A DNA stretch of 64,000 bases from Ammoniphilus sp. YIM 78166 (GTDB lineage: Bacteria > Bacillota > Bacilli > Aneurinibacillales > RAOX-1), in the NCBI RefSeq assembly GCF_004522215.1, contig NZ_SDLR01000003.1:930001-994000 (forward strand), given 5' to 3'. Of this stretch, positions 17,274-25,859 are shown one piece after another. The notes beneath the pieces were generated by a model. It did no database searches and was not told the origin of the DNA. It saw only the letters and a program-made list of their open reading frames with translations. The number at the start of each line of letters is the position of its first letter. The stretch's first letter is position 1. The translations under genes and the position numbers were made by a program.

Positions 17274-18293
17274 CTACTCTATATTCGTAAATAGTTCCTC
17301 GACTTGTGGAGTACTTTTGATCAAACCGGCACTGGACATCCAGTCGCGCACTTCCGTCCAAGATTCTGCACTTTGGGATCCAAACGATTGACCGTCAGCT
17401 TCCATTTTCGGTAAAAGAATTTGGAGGCTCTGCTTTTCTACTTCTTCTACTAACGGAAAGTTGGACTGATCTTGGTTGTTCAAGAGAATATTCAAGGCTT
17501 CATCCGGGTTCTGCTTCATAAAATCAAACCCCTTCTTGGCTCCACGCCAAAAGGCCTGAATGGCTTCTTGATCCTTTTCCCAGGTTGCATCGCCTGTTAC
17601 CAAGACAATTTCATTATAGGCTGGTACACCAAAATCTGTCGGGTTGAAATAACGAGTAGTATGTCCCTTGTGAGCCAAAACTGGTACCTCATGATTGATA
17701 TAGGCTCCGATCACCGCATCTACATTGTTCGTTACGATGGAAGATCCTAGCTCAAACCCCACATCGATCATCTCCACTTTACTTGGGTCTCCTCCTGCAT
17801 GCTTCACCATGGTGTGAAGTAAAGATTCATTCAAAGGAATTCCCGGATATCCTACTTTCTTGCCTTCTAGATCTTTAGGCGACTGAATCGAACTATCCTC
17901 TAGCATCACGATATGATTCAAAGGAGAACGAACAATGGATGCAATCGATTTGACAGGCACGTTTTCGTTCGCACGAGCGATAATGACGTCAGGTTGATAG
18001 TATAAGCCCAGTGTGACCTTCCCAGCAGCAGCAAGAGTTAAAGGATCTGTCGGATTAGCCGGGAATTGAATGTTCACCTTTACCCCTTCCTCCTCAAAAA
18101 ATCCTTTCTCCTGTGCAGCATACAAGTAACTGTGTACCGCATTAGGATACCAATCCAGCATAATGCTTACTTCTTTCAATTCTTTCGCTTCCTGAATTTC
18201 TCCCGCTTGTGTGCTATTGTCGGATGAAGCTCCGCAAGCTGTCAGGGTAGCACCTAGCAGGAAGGTTGCACTCAGTTTTAACCACTTTTTCAT
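17274..18293 (-). CDS. thiY: Thiamin pyrimidine-precursor ABC transporter, substrate-binding lipoprotein
   Basis: An NMT1/THI5-like solute-binding protein, 339 residues from the ATG at 18293. That ATG overlaps the permease stop by one base (TAATG) and has GGAGGAAAT upstream. The lipobox LTAC places Cys at about residue 20. The block VSIMLDWYPNAVHSYLYAAQ is the family's ligand-site motif. Its operon with ylmB and tenA under a TPP riboswitch identifies the ligand as formyl-aminopyrimidine or a related thiamin breakdown product, delivered to the ThiX/ThiZ transporter. Confidence 0.9.
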   Translation of the reverse strand: MKKWLKLSATFLLGATLTACGASSDNSTQAGEIQEAKELKEVSIMLDWYPNAVHSYLYAAQEKGFFEEEGVKVNIQFPANPTDPLTLAAAGKVTLGLYYQPDVIIARANENVPVKSIASIVRSPLNHIVMLEDSSIQSPKDLEGKKVGYPGIPLNESLLHTMVKHAGGDPSKVEMIDVGFELGSSIVTNNVDAVIGAYINHEVPVLAHKGHTTRYFNPTDFGVPAYNEIVLVTGDATWEKDQEAIQAFWRGAKKGFDFMKQNPDEALNILLNNQDQSNFPLVEEVEKQSLQILLPKMEADGQSFGSQSAESWTEVRDWMSSAGLIKSTPQVEELFTNIE

Positions 18294-19045
18294 TAGGATT
18301 TCCTCCACTTGAATCTATTTTTTTCAATCTTTGTCACCAACACAAATAACACAATTCCCACAATGGACAAAAGTACAATTGGGGCGAACACCGCTGGTCC
18401 ATCAAACTGGGTCATCATCCTTCTGCTGAAATAGCCTAAACCTGCTTGCGCCCCCAACCATTCTCCAATTGCAGCTCCAATGACGCTTAAGGTTACTGCC
18501 ACTTTAAGTCCAGAGAAAAAATACGGCAGTGCAGAAGGAACATTCAACTTTAAGAAAACATCCCTTTTACTCGCCCCCATCGTTAGGAGCAACTCTTTTA
18601 TATCCTTATTGGCTGATCGTAACCCATCGAAGGTGCTAACTGTGATAGGAAAAAAGGTAATCAACACAGTCACTACGACCTTGCTCCAGATCGAATAGCC
18701 AAACCAAAGGATAAAAATAGGGGCAAGCGCAATAATGGGAATGGTTTGAGAGGCTATGAGCAGTGGGTAAATCGCTTTTTCAACCGGTTTACTTACATCC
18801 ATCCAGATCGCGAGACTCACGCCTAACAAGATCGATAACCCTAGTCCAATCGCAATAATAAGAAAGGTGGCAGGCAAATGAACCAAAATGAGAACATCTC
18901 GTAATTCCCACACCTTAAAAAGGATTTCTGTTGGTGCAGGCCAAACAAAGCTTTTATTATACCACCGGGCCCCTGCTTCCCAGAGGACCAAGAGAATGAG
19001 AACTAGTGCACATGAGGCTGAATAGTTTCTGAAGTAATGTCTCAT
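18293..19045 (-). CDS. thiX: Thiamin pyrimidine-precursor ABC transporter permease
   Basis: A 250-residue inner-membrane permease with six predicted helices and the EAA loop (TFDGLRSANKDIKELLLTMGASKRDVFLKLNVPSALPY region, about residues 135-175), of the SsuC/ThiX type. It overlaps the ATPase gene by four bases upstream and the binding-protein gene by one base downstream. Translational coupling within the operon is therefore likely. Confidence 0.9.
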   Translation of the reverse strand: MRHYFRNYSASCALVLILLVLWEAGARWYNKSFVWPAPTEILFKVWELRDVLILVHLPATFLIIAIGLGLSILLGVSLAIWMDVSKPVEKAIYPLLIASQTIPIIALAPIFILWFGYSIWSKVVVTVLITFFPITVSTFDGLRSANKDIKELLLTMGASKRDVFLKLNVPSALPYFFSGLKVAVTLSVIGAAIGEWLGAQAGLGYFSRRMMTQFDGPAVFAPIVLLSIVGIVLFVLVTKIEKNRFKWRKS

Positions 19046-19812
19046 ACCCTATTCACTCTTAATTGATCAATTAATTGCTCTTTCAATAGAAGAATCTTTT
19101 CTTGACTAAGATCGCGAATGGTTCTGGGTCGGCTCAGGGGTACCGTCCATTCTTGCATGGCTTGTACTGGTCGATCTGAAAAAACTAGGATTCGATCAGA
19201 CAGAAACATCGCTTCATCTACATCGTGCGTAATGAAAAGAATGGTTTTTTTCCATTTTTTCCATTGCTCAAGCAGCCATTCCTGCATTGTTAGCCTAGTA
19301 ATGGCATCCAATGCGCTAAAGGGCTCATCTAGGAGCAAAATACTCGAACCGCTCAAAATGGAACGAAGAAAAGAAACACGTTGTCTCATTCCCCCGGACA
19401 AGTCACTGGGATAGCGGCCCCCAACACCCGCCAATCCAAATTCCACAAGCAATTCAGATACTTGTCGATGAGCGTTCTCTTTGCTCACGCCTTTCAGCTC
19501 CAACGGCAGGGCGGCGTTATCAAGAACCGTCCGCCAGGGCATAAGCAAGTCTTGCTGAGGCATATACCCTACTTGCCCGAGCCGTTGATCTTGCTTTTTC
19601 CCGTTCAAATGAATACTGCCTACATTCGGCTGCTCAAGACCGGTAATCAGACGAAACAAGGTGGTTTTACCTGATCCGCTTGGCCCAATTACACTGACAA
19701 ATTCTCCGTCATGTATTGCAAGGTTCAGTCCTTGCAAAACCGGTACGGCGGGTTTTCCCTTTTCCCGGTACTCAAAATGAACTTGGTCGAACCTTAACAC
19801 CGGATTAAGCAT
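19042..19812 (-). CDS. thiZ: Thiamin pyrimidine-precursor ABC transporter ATP-binding protein
   Basis: An ABC ATPase of about 256 residues. It has Walker A GPSGSGKTT (about residue 44), the signature LSGGMRQR (about 139), Walker B ILLLDEPFSALD (about 159) and the switch His in FITHD. The start is at the ATG at 19812, which overlaps the tenA stop by eight bases; family members begin just before the LRFDQVHFEY strand. It energises uptake through ThiX and ThiY. Confidence 0.9.
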   Translation of the reverse strand: MLNPVLRFDQVHFEYREKGKPAVPVLQGLNLAIHDGEFVSVIGPSGSGKTTLFRLITGLEQPNVGSIHLNGKKQDQRLGQVGYMPQQDLLMPWRTVLDNAALPLELKGVSKENAHRQVSELLVEFGLAGVGGRYPSDLSGGMRQRVSFLRSILSGSSILLLDEPFSALDAITRLTMQEWLLEQWKKWKKTILFITHDVDEAMFLSDRILVFSDRPVQAMQEWTVPLSRPRTIRDLSQEKILLLKEQLIDQLRVNRV

Positions 19813-20476
19813 TCGGCCACATGTCCTTACGGTAGGCCATATCCCAGAACATAAATTCAAATCGTGTAGTATTGAGGAATATTTCCTCCAGCTTTTCCAG
19901 TTCTCTTTCTGGTTTTCCTTCGGCTAGCTGATCCATAAGCTCGATGCACCACTGAGCAAGGGTTCCGAAGCCTTCAGAACTGTACATGCTAATCCATTCT
20001 CCGTAACGTTCATGGGTCGCTGCGCCAGGAATAAGGCTTAACTCTTTCCCAATCTCCCAGTAGCTCCACATACAAGGTAGAAGGGCGGCAACGAGCTCCG
20101 CTAAACCTCCGTTCTGGGCAGCATGAAGCATATAGTGAGTATAGGCCAGGGTAATCGGAGACGGCTCTGCGTTTTCCAGCTCATCATGGGAAATTCCAAA
20201 TTGCGAAGCATAGCTCCGATGCAAGGCCATCTCCTCGTTAAGCGTGGAGTGAAACAAGGAAGCAAACTTCCCCATGGTTTCCAAGTCGGTAGACTTCACG
20301 GCACCAAGTGCAAACAGTTTGGCATAGTCAATAAGATAAAGGTAGTCTTGAATCATGTAGAAGCGAAACTTCTCGGGATCTAGGGTTCCATTTCCCATTT
20401 CTACAACAAACGGATGATTGTGGTTTTGCCGCCAGATAGGTTGAAGCTTATCGTATAGACGTTGCGAGAATTTCAT
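19805..20476 (-). CDS. tenA: Aminopyrimidine aminohydrolase (thiaminase II)
   Basis: TenA hydrolyses aminomethyl-pyrimidine to hydroxymethyl-pyrimidine in the thiamin salvage pathway. The 223-residue protein is all helical. The catalytic Cys lies in LLPCMWSYWEIG (about residue 134), and YGEWISMYSS and the C-terminal Glu region (RFEFMFWDMAY) match the active-site Tyr and Glu blocks. It follows 15 bases behind ylmB, whose product is its substrate, and overlaps thiZ. Confidence 0.95.
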   Translation of the reverse strand: MKFSQRLYDKLQPIWRQNHNHPFVVEMGNGTLDPEKFRFYMIQDYLYLIDYAKLFALGAVKSTDLETMGKFASLFHSTLNEEMALHRSYASQFGISHDELENAEPSPITLAYTHYMLHAAQNGGLAELVAALLPCMWSYWEIGKELSLIPGAATHERYGEWISMYSSEGFGTLAQWCIELMDQLAEGKPERELEKLEEIFLNTTRFEFMFWDMAYRKDMWPNA

Positions 20477-20491
20477 CGTTTATTCCCCCTA

Positions 20492-21772
20492 CTATTTTTT
20501 CGTATGACCCCAGTTGTAGATGAAGGTGAGTATGACCTTGGTATAATCAACTAGTTGCTGAATGGACAGCTGTTCATTGATCGCATGCGCGTTTCGAAGA
20601 TCCCCTGGTCCGTAGATGGCGGCTGGAATTCCAGCATCTCCGAACCAGCCCCCATCCGTTACGGTCGGTGACACATCTACGATGGCTTGTTCTTGAAGTA
20701 CGGATTCATGGCATTTCATTAGAGTGTGAACCGCTGGATGCTCAGGATCGATCTCGAGGGAAGGGAAAATCTCACCTCGGTCTTCAATCATCGAGGTGCC
20801 GCCCCACTCAAATGCTGGAGGGTTTTCTCTCAGCCAGATATCCCCATTCGCCACTTGAATGATATGTTCTTCAATTTCTTTAGACACCTTCTCATAGGTT
20901 TCGTTGGGATAGAAGTGAACAGTAATCCATAATCGACATTCATCAGCGATAAACGCCGCATGTCTACCTCCCTCAATGACGGCAGGGTTAATTGTATTCG
21001 TTCCCGGTTCATAGCCAGGGTAGCTCTTTATAACCGACCAATGCCGCTCAAGATCTTGCAGCCCTTGAATGATTTTGGTCATTTTTTCGATGGCACTCGC
21101 GCCAAATAGCTTTCCTCCTGCATGAATCATGTTTTTTCGCGTGGCATCGTGGTGCGTTTTCTTGCTTTTTACGGTAATCCAGCCCGTAATAACGCCGCCC
21201 TGTCCTTGTATATGAAGATCGCTTGTATCCACAACCACAGCAAAGTCCGCCGTATACCCTCTCTTGCAGCAGGCGAGGGTCCCCGCTTCTCCTACCTCCT
21301 CTCCTACCACGGATTGAAAGATAAGATCTCCCGGAAGCTCAATTCCTGCTTCATGAAGGAGCTGAATAGCAAAGAGAGCTCCTGCCAAACCGCCCTTCAT
21401 ATCGGCCACTCCACGTCCCAGGATGACTCCATCACGAACAACGGGTGTAAAAGGGTCGACTTCCCAGGCTTCGTCCACGTTGACCTCGGCGACATCAACG
21501 TGGCCATTGATAATGAGACTTTTATATCGATCAGGTTCCGTCCCTTTTAAAACACCCACCACGTTCGGATCACCTGGATACAGATCCCATTTATCAATGG
21601 TAAATCCCTTTTCTCTGAGAAAGTTAGCAATAAACTGCTGAGCCTCTTCAGTGTTGCGGGCCGGCGGTGCTGGTGTTTTGAATTGAATAAGCTTACTCAG
21701 TAAATCTATTAACTCTTCCTGTCGCTCATCTATCTGAGTGATAAGCTGCTTTAACTTCAACTGATGTTCCAC
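20492..21772 (-). CDS. ylmB: Formylaminopyrimidine deformylase (ArgE/DapE family)
   Basis: An M20 metallohydrolase that removes the formyl group from N-formyl-4-amino-5-aminomethyl-2-methylpyrimidine. It has the metal-site blocks INGHVDVAEV and GRGVADMKGG, the general-base pair in SVVGEEVGEAGT, and DGGWFGDAGIPAAIYGPG near the C-terminus. The reading frame extends upstream to 21859, but that stretch is the terminator hairpin of the riboswitch leader. I therefore start at the GTG at 21772, which has AAAGGATGGGG four or more bases before it, giving about 426 residues. The ATG at 21796 directly abuts the terminator T run and lacks a ribosome site. Confidence 0.88.
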   Translation of the reverse strand: MEHQLKLKQLITQIDERQEELIDLLSKLIQFKTPAPPARNTEEAQQFIANFLREKGFTIDKWDLYPGDPNVVGVLKGTEPDRYKSLIINGHVDVAEVNVDEAWEVDPFTPVVRDGVILGRGVADMKGGLAGALFAIQLLHEAGIELPGDLIFQSVVGEEVGEAGTLACCKRGYTADFAVVVDTSDLHIQGQGGVITGWITVKSKKTHHDATRKNMIHAGGKLFGASAIEKMTKIIQGLQDLERHWSVIKSYPGYEPGTNTINPAVIEGGRHAAFIADECRLWITVHFYPNETYEKVSKEIEEHIIQVANGDIWLRENPPAFEWGGTSMIEDRGEIFPSLEIDPEHPAVHTLMKCHESVLQEQAIVDVSPTVTDGGWFGDAGIPAAIYGPGDLRNAHAINEQLSIQQLVDYTKVILTFIYNWGHTKK

Positions 21773-21796
21773 ATGACCCCATCCTTTTTTAAACAT

Positions 21797-21826
21797 AAAA
21801 AACCGCTTCATTAATACGAAGCGGTT
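21797..21826 (-). terminator. Riboswitch-controlled transcription terminator
   Basis: AACCGCTTC pairs with GAAGCGGTT around an eight-base loop and is followed on the minus strand by TTTTTT. It lies between the TPP aptamer and ylmB, so it is the likely expression platform. Confidence 0.85.
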
Positions 21827-21862
21827 GGATGCACAACATTTTTTTGTCTTGCACGACACGGA

Positions 21863-21948
21863 CCACTTCCCTTCGCTAGCATTACCTAGATCAGGTTAAA
21901 GGGTTAAGACCTATCGTCTCTCTCAGCTTCGAAAAGCACCCCTAGCAG
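21863..21948 (-). promoter_or_regulatory. TPP riboswitch (THI element)
   Basis: Read on the minus strand, the segment contains AGGGGTGCTT, CTGAGAG, AACCCTTTAACCTGATCT and GGTAATGCTAGCGAAGGGA in the canonical order of the THI box. Thiamin pyrophosphate binding should favour the downstream terminator and shut off the ylmB-tenA-thiZXY operon. Confidence 0.95.
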
Positions 21949-22019
21949 TTTTTCACTATTTAATTTTATCTTCAACAAGATAGTAACACATTGAGCAATT
22001 TAATACTATCAAAAAGTTG

Positions 22020-23210
22020 CTAACTCGAGCGGACATATGTCCATTTTCTCCACAGCCACTCCATTGGTCCATGGGTATAGCGACTTAACCAGTAATGGCT
22101 TAAAATGACTTGGATAATAAATACCAATACGCTAAGAAGCACTCCTTCCCAAAGTGACAACTTCCCATATAGATTAAAAGTAAACATTAATAACAAGGTT
22201 ATCAAGGTTTGACCTAAATAATTACTTAGAGCCATCCGGCCGACAAGGGCTAGCGGTCGCAGACGCTTTTCCCAGTCTTGTCGTATGCATAATAGAACGA
22301 GACTTGAAATATAGAAAAAACTCATGGTCATTCCACTTACATTAATCAATAATACACGAGTTGACGCTATGTTTGCTCCAATGGTTACGAGCTCAAGGTT
22401 AACTAGAAATAACAAAACGAGCAGCGGCAAGCTAAGGCAAGCACTACCGGCTAGGATCACGTGGAAAAGTCTTTTATGCCGAAAGATATCTGTGAAATAG
22501 TCTAATCGCCCCGCATAAAGGCCTAACAGAAACAGTGGAAAAACTCCTAACAAGGGTCCAATGAACGAGCGAAGCACCGGCATCACTTCGTGGGTATAGC
22601 GAAACTGAAACCATTCGTAGAAGGAACCACTCTGATAAGCTTTTAGCGCCAAGTCCAACTTTTCCATCCCAATAAGTTGTCTAGTTTGAACGTATTGTTG
22701 ATATTCTGGAGGCGGGAAAAAAACTTCCAGCGCATACAAGCCATAAAGAGCAATGAAAAAAAGAAGGGCCCATACCAGAAGGGTCACCGTTTTTCTCTTG
22801 TAGAAGAGGAGTAGGAAAAACCCTCCTATCGCGTACGTATGGAGGATATCTCCTGTCCAAAATACGATTAAGTGGATGAGGCCTAAGGCGAGTAAGAAGA
22901 CTAATCTTCGTGTAAATAGGAAATAGACGCTCCTTCCTTTTACTTCGGCTCTTTTCATAAACACATAGAAGCCCCAACCAAATAGGAAAGAAAAAATCGG
23001 ATAAAATTTCCCCTGGACAAACAAGTCTAATCCCAGTCTTAGAACAGCATCTATCCCGCTATATTGAGGCGGAACCATATAAAGATCACGCAAAAGTCCC
23101 GTCGAAATTAGTGCTGGCATGTTTACAAGCAAAATGCCGAATAAAGCAAACCCTCTCACGATGTCCATGATAACAAGACGCTGGTCAGTTGTTATGGGCT
23201 GTTGAGACAA
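22020..23210 (-). CDS. DUF418/YeiB family membrane protein
   Basis: A 396-residue polytopic protein with about ten membrane helices. The N-terminal block RLVIMDIVRGFALFGILLVNMP and the C-terminal MALSNYLGQTLITLLLMF and LSHYWLSRYTHGPMEWLWRKWTY are characteristic of the DUF418/YeiB family, which belongs to the acyltransferase-3-like membrane superfamily. No substrate is known. It starts 17 bases after the ECF-type gene and is probably the last gene of a three-gene operon with it and the DUF4430 lipoprotein. Confidence 0.88.
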   Translation of the reverse strand: MSQQPITTDQRLVIMDIVRGFALFGILLVNMPALISTGLLRDLYMVPPQYSGIDAVLRLGLDLFVQGKFYPIFSFLFGWGFYVFMKRAEVKGRSVYFLFTRRLVFLLALGLIHLIVFWTGDILHTYAIGGFFLLLFYKRKTVTLLVWALLFFIALYGLYALEVFFPPPEYQQYVQTRQLIGMEKLDLALKAYQSGSFYEWFQFRYTHEVMPVLRSFIGPLLGVFPLFLLGLYAGRLDYFTDIFRHKRLFHVILAGSACLSLPLLVLLFLVNLELVTIGANIASTRVLLINVSGMTMSFFYISSLVLLCIRQDWEKRLRPLALVGRMALSNYLGQTLITLLLMFTFNLYGKLSLWEGVLLSVLVFIIQVILSHYWLSRYTHGPMEWLWRKWTYVRSS

Positions 23211-23227
23211 TTGCTAATCCCCCTCTA

Positions 23228-23743
23228 CTATGGTTTGCGTTGAAACGGACGCAGATTTATCACGCTGCTCTCTGCCAATCGAGTAAAAGCCGGATATAAA
23301 ACAAGAAAAAACAAGATATTGCCAAGGGCATGGTTTAGATCAAAAGGCAATCCAGATAGATAATATAACCAGAAATTCCCAATAAATTGAGACATGGGGT
23401 AAGAAATCAGCAATCCATACAGCAATCCACAAAATCCAGCGTAAAGACTTAAGACAAGTACAGGAACCTTTCTACGGATTTTACCGAGCCATCCGCTAAG
23501 CCCGGCCACAATCGACCAGGATAGCATTTGCCAAATCGTCCAGAGCCCCATGCCTAATAGCAGATTGGTGATCCAGGTGCTTAGGCACGCTACGATCACC
23601 CCATAGAGTGGGCCGAGAACAAATGATGTAATGATGATAAGGACCGTTACAGGCTGAACATTCGGTATAAAAGTGAAGGTCATGCGCCCTACTACACTCA
23701 AAGCAATGAGTAAGGCGCAAAGGGTTATCTTTCTTGTTTCCAT
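23228..23743 (-). CDS. ECF transporter S component (CbrT-like, possibly cobalamin)
   Basis: A membrane-embedded vitamin-binding subunit of an energy-coupling factor transporter, about 171 residues with five to six helices. The ATG at 23743 lies three bases after the stop of the DUF4430 gene, so coupling is likely. The block PNVQPVTVLIIITSFVLGPLYG and LLGMGLWTIWQMLSWSIVAG resembles the CbrT group of S components, which carry cobalamin. The neighbouring DUF4430 lipoprotein belongs to the transcobalamin-like fold, which fits. The shared EcfA/EcfT module must be encoded elsewhere. The ligand remains an inference. Confidence 0.78.
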   Translation of the reverse strand: METRKITLCALLIALSVVGRMTFTFIPNVQPVTVLIIITSFVLGPLYGVIVACLSTWITNLLLGMGLWTIWQMLSWSIVAGLSGWLGKIRRKVPVLVLSLYAGFCGLLYGLLISYPMSQFIGNFWLYYLSGLPFDLNHALGNILFFLVLYPAFTRLAESSVINLRPFQRKP

Positions 23744-23745
23744 GC

Positions 23746-24147
23746 TTATTCCCACTTACGGAAGTCAAATTGCAGCAGGTCATCGGGTTGAAGCTTGTAT
23801 TCATTGGCCCCCACGGTGGCCTCCATCCCATTAACAGAATAGAACCAGGCCGTTTTATCCTTTTCATTCCCCTCAATGCCATTAATTCCAGTTATGAATG
23901 CATCGTTATAAGCTGTTGTCACCTGATAATGGGCTTTCATCACGTCCAATACGGTTTGTCCCTCCGTGATTTCTACGTGTTTTTCTTCCATGACTTCCTG
24001 TTTATTCTCTTTTGATAGAACTATTGTAATAGCGTGCTCATGACTCTGATGCTCTGATGGGGTCTCTGTTGGCCGTTCGGCTTGATTTCCTGTACACGCG
24101 CTTAACAATAATCCCGTCACCAAGAACAGGATCCAGAATGTTTTCAT
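23746..24147 (-). CDS. DUF4430 (transcobalamin-like) lipoprotein
   Basis: A secreted lipoprotein of 133 residues. The true start is the ATG at 24147, with GGAAAGGAGAG before it. The signal peptide MKTFWILFLVTGLLLSAC ends in the lipobox Cys18. A Glu/His-rich spacer (TETPSEHQSHEH) precedes the DUF4430 fold, whose conserved WFYSVNGMEATVGANEYKLQPDDLLQFDF forms the C-terminal half. The domain is related to the beta domain of intrinsic factor and transcobalamin. It is likely an accessory receptor for the ECF S component translated directly after it. Confidence 0.82.
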   Translation of the reverse strand: MKTFWILFLVTGLLLSACTGNQAERPTETPSEHQSHEHAITIVLSKENKQEVMEEKHVEITEGQTVLDVMKAHYQVTTAYNDAFITGINGIEGNEKDKTAWFYSVNGMEATVGANEYKLQPDDLLQFDFRKWE

Positions 24148-24223
24148 TTTCGTTCTCTCCTTTCCTATCATTACAGGGCAGATTACATTATATATAAAAA
24201 CTTCTATTGAAGTAAAATCGAGT

Positions 24224-24258
24224 AAAAAAAAACTTCTATTCCCATATCGAATAGAAGC
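24224..24258 (-). terminator. Intrinsic terminator after the MurF-like gene
   Basis: CTTCTATT pairs with AATAGAAG and is followed on the minus strand by eight T. Confidence 0.8.
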
Positions 24259-24281
24259 TAATCCTATATAACCCAAGTCAC

Positions 24282-25685
24282 TTATTCTGCGAATATTTTT
24301 CTCATCAAGGTTTGATAAGGTGGGATATCCATAAGTACGTAGTAATAGGGGAATTTGAGGAGAACGAGAGTTTTGCGATTTAAGTGAGGGAGTAGAGCAT
24401 GATAAACTTCTTGAGCGGTGTGGCAAAATTCTACTCTTCTTGGATCCATGCCTTCCTTTATGGCACTTAGTCCGATTGGTTTGGCTTTTTGATCAACTAA
24501 AATGAGTTTTTTAACTCTCATGTTTGCGACGTACTTGCCCATTTCAGTGTATTGGGATTGCCCCTCTTTCCCTAGCTGAGGCATAAAACCCAAAACGGCA
24601 ACCATATCCCTACCCTTAGCCTGCTCTTTTAAGACATCCAATGCAGCCTTCATAGAAGGAGGGGTACAATTCCAGGTATCGTCAATAATGGTGCATCCAT
24701 TCACTCCCTTTTTGAATTCCATATGCATGCGCATCTGTTTATATTTCGAAAGCAATGCAATGGATTCGTCAATGCGCATACCTATAGCATGACAAGCAGC
24801 AATTGCAGCAAGTGCGTTATACACGTTGTGCTTTCCATAACCGGGAACAAACACCTTATATCGCTTGTCTTTGTAATACAAGCGGAAAGTAATGCCCCCT
24901 TCGGCTTTTTTTACTCGCTCGGCCCGATAATCGCAGTGAGGTCCCAAACCAATATAGATCACTTTTCCCTTAAAAGAACGAAGGCTTATTTTTTTTATAT
25001 TCTCATCATCAGCATTTAAGATGAGGGTTCCACCGGGCTTTATGCCTTCTAGCATTTCGGCCTTCGCCTGAATGTACGCTTCAAGGGTCTTGCAATGTTG
25101 CAAATGATATACTCCAATGTTTAGAATAATGCCTACATTAGGCTGGAAGTATTTGCAGCTTCTTCTGATCACACCTGGTGCATTCGTGCCTAACTCAAAG
25201 ACAGCGGCTTCTGTTCGATCGTCAATTCCGGTAAGGTAGCGGATATTCATGGAGGAGCCATTTTCTCCATCCTCTGTTGCTTGAACCTTGAACTTGGATG
25301 ATAAGATCTGCCTAATCATTTCGGTGGTGGTTGTTTTGCCACATGTACCTGTCACGCCAATAACAGGAAGGGAAAACAAGCTACGATAAAACTTAATAAA
25401 CCTGGAGTACGCCTTTTCAATATTTTTTACCGCCACAATAACCACATAATCCTCCGTACGCTTGAGGTAATAATGGGGATCATCGGTTACGAGAACAGAA
25501 GGTTGCAGCTCCCGTTTGGAACTCCAACTCGACCTTCCCTCTCGCTGAAAAAATAAAGTCGTTTTCCTAAAGGGTGTCTGGCGATAAGTAACATGTTCAA
25601 TGGTTAGATCCTTGCCGCCCCTAGCTACGGTACCCTTAATTTTTTTAAGAATTACTTTTAATGGCAAAGGTTTCAAATCTATCAT
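24282..25685 (-). CDS. MurF-like Mur ligase family protein
   Basis: A 467-residue ATP-dependent ligase of the Mur family. The P-loop VTGTCGKTTTTEMI lies near residue 116. The central block AVFELGTNAPGVI gives the catalytic Glu, and LNADDENI and GYGKHNVYNALAAIAAC follow in the usual order. The C-terminal domain has IIDDTWNCTPPSM where MurF proper has DDAYNANPxSM. This departs from the consensus, as does the N-terminal domain, so I think it is a paralogue acting on a related amino-acid or amine acceptor rather than the housekeeping MurF. It is monocistronic. Confidence 0.8.
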   Translation of the reverse strand: MIDLKPLPLKVILKKIKGTVARGGKDLTIEHVTYRQTPFRKTTLFFQREGRSSWSSKRELQPSVLVTDDPHYYLKRTEDYVVIVAVKNIEKAYSRFIKFYRSLFSLPVIGVTGTCGKTTTTEMIRQILSSKFKVQATEDGENGSSMNIRYLTGIDDRTEAAVFELGTNAPGVIRRSCKYFQPNVGIILNIGVYHLQHCKTLEAYIQAKAEMLEGIKPGGTLILNADDENIKKISLRSFKGKVIYIGLGPHCDYRAERVKKAEGGITFRLYYKDKRYKVFVPGYGKHNVYNALAAIAACHAIGMRIDESIALLSKYKQMRMHMEFKKGVNGCTIIDDTWNCTPPSMKAALDVLKEQAKGRDMVAVLGFMPQLGKEGQSQYTEMGKYVANMRVKKLILVDQKAKPIGLSAIKEGMDPRRVEFCHTAQEVYHALLPHLNRKTLVLLKFPYYYVLMDIPPYQTLMRKIFAE

Positions 25686-25859
25686 GACCTCCCTTTGGCT
25701 TTATAAATATCTTATGTTTTCGTTTGGTATTCGAACTGTTTAGTAGTCTAAGAGATTGGCCTATTCCTCTATTTTGGGACAAACTTTGATGATGACAAAC
25801 GAATAAATTAAGGGCCGTAAGATTTAAGAGTTATATCCTTAGAAGAAAGGGGAATTTTC

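Noticed and set aside
21122-21550. Plus-strand open frame of 142 codons inside ylmB
   Set aside because: It is antisense to conserved M20 motifs and has no ribosome site.
24148-24223. Cobalamin riboswitch ahead of the DUF4430 gene
   Set aside because: The leader between the MurF-gene terminator and the ATG is too short and lacks the B12 box.
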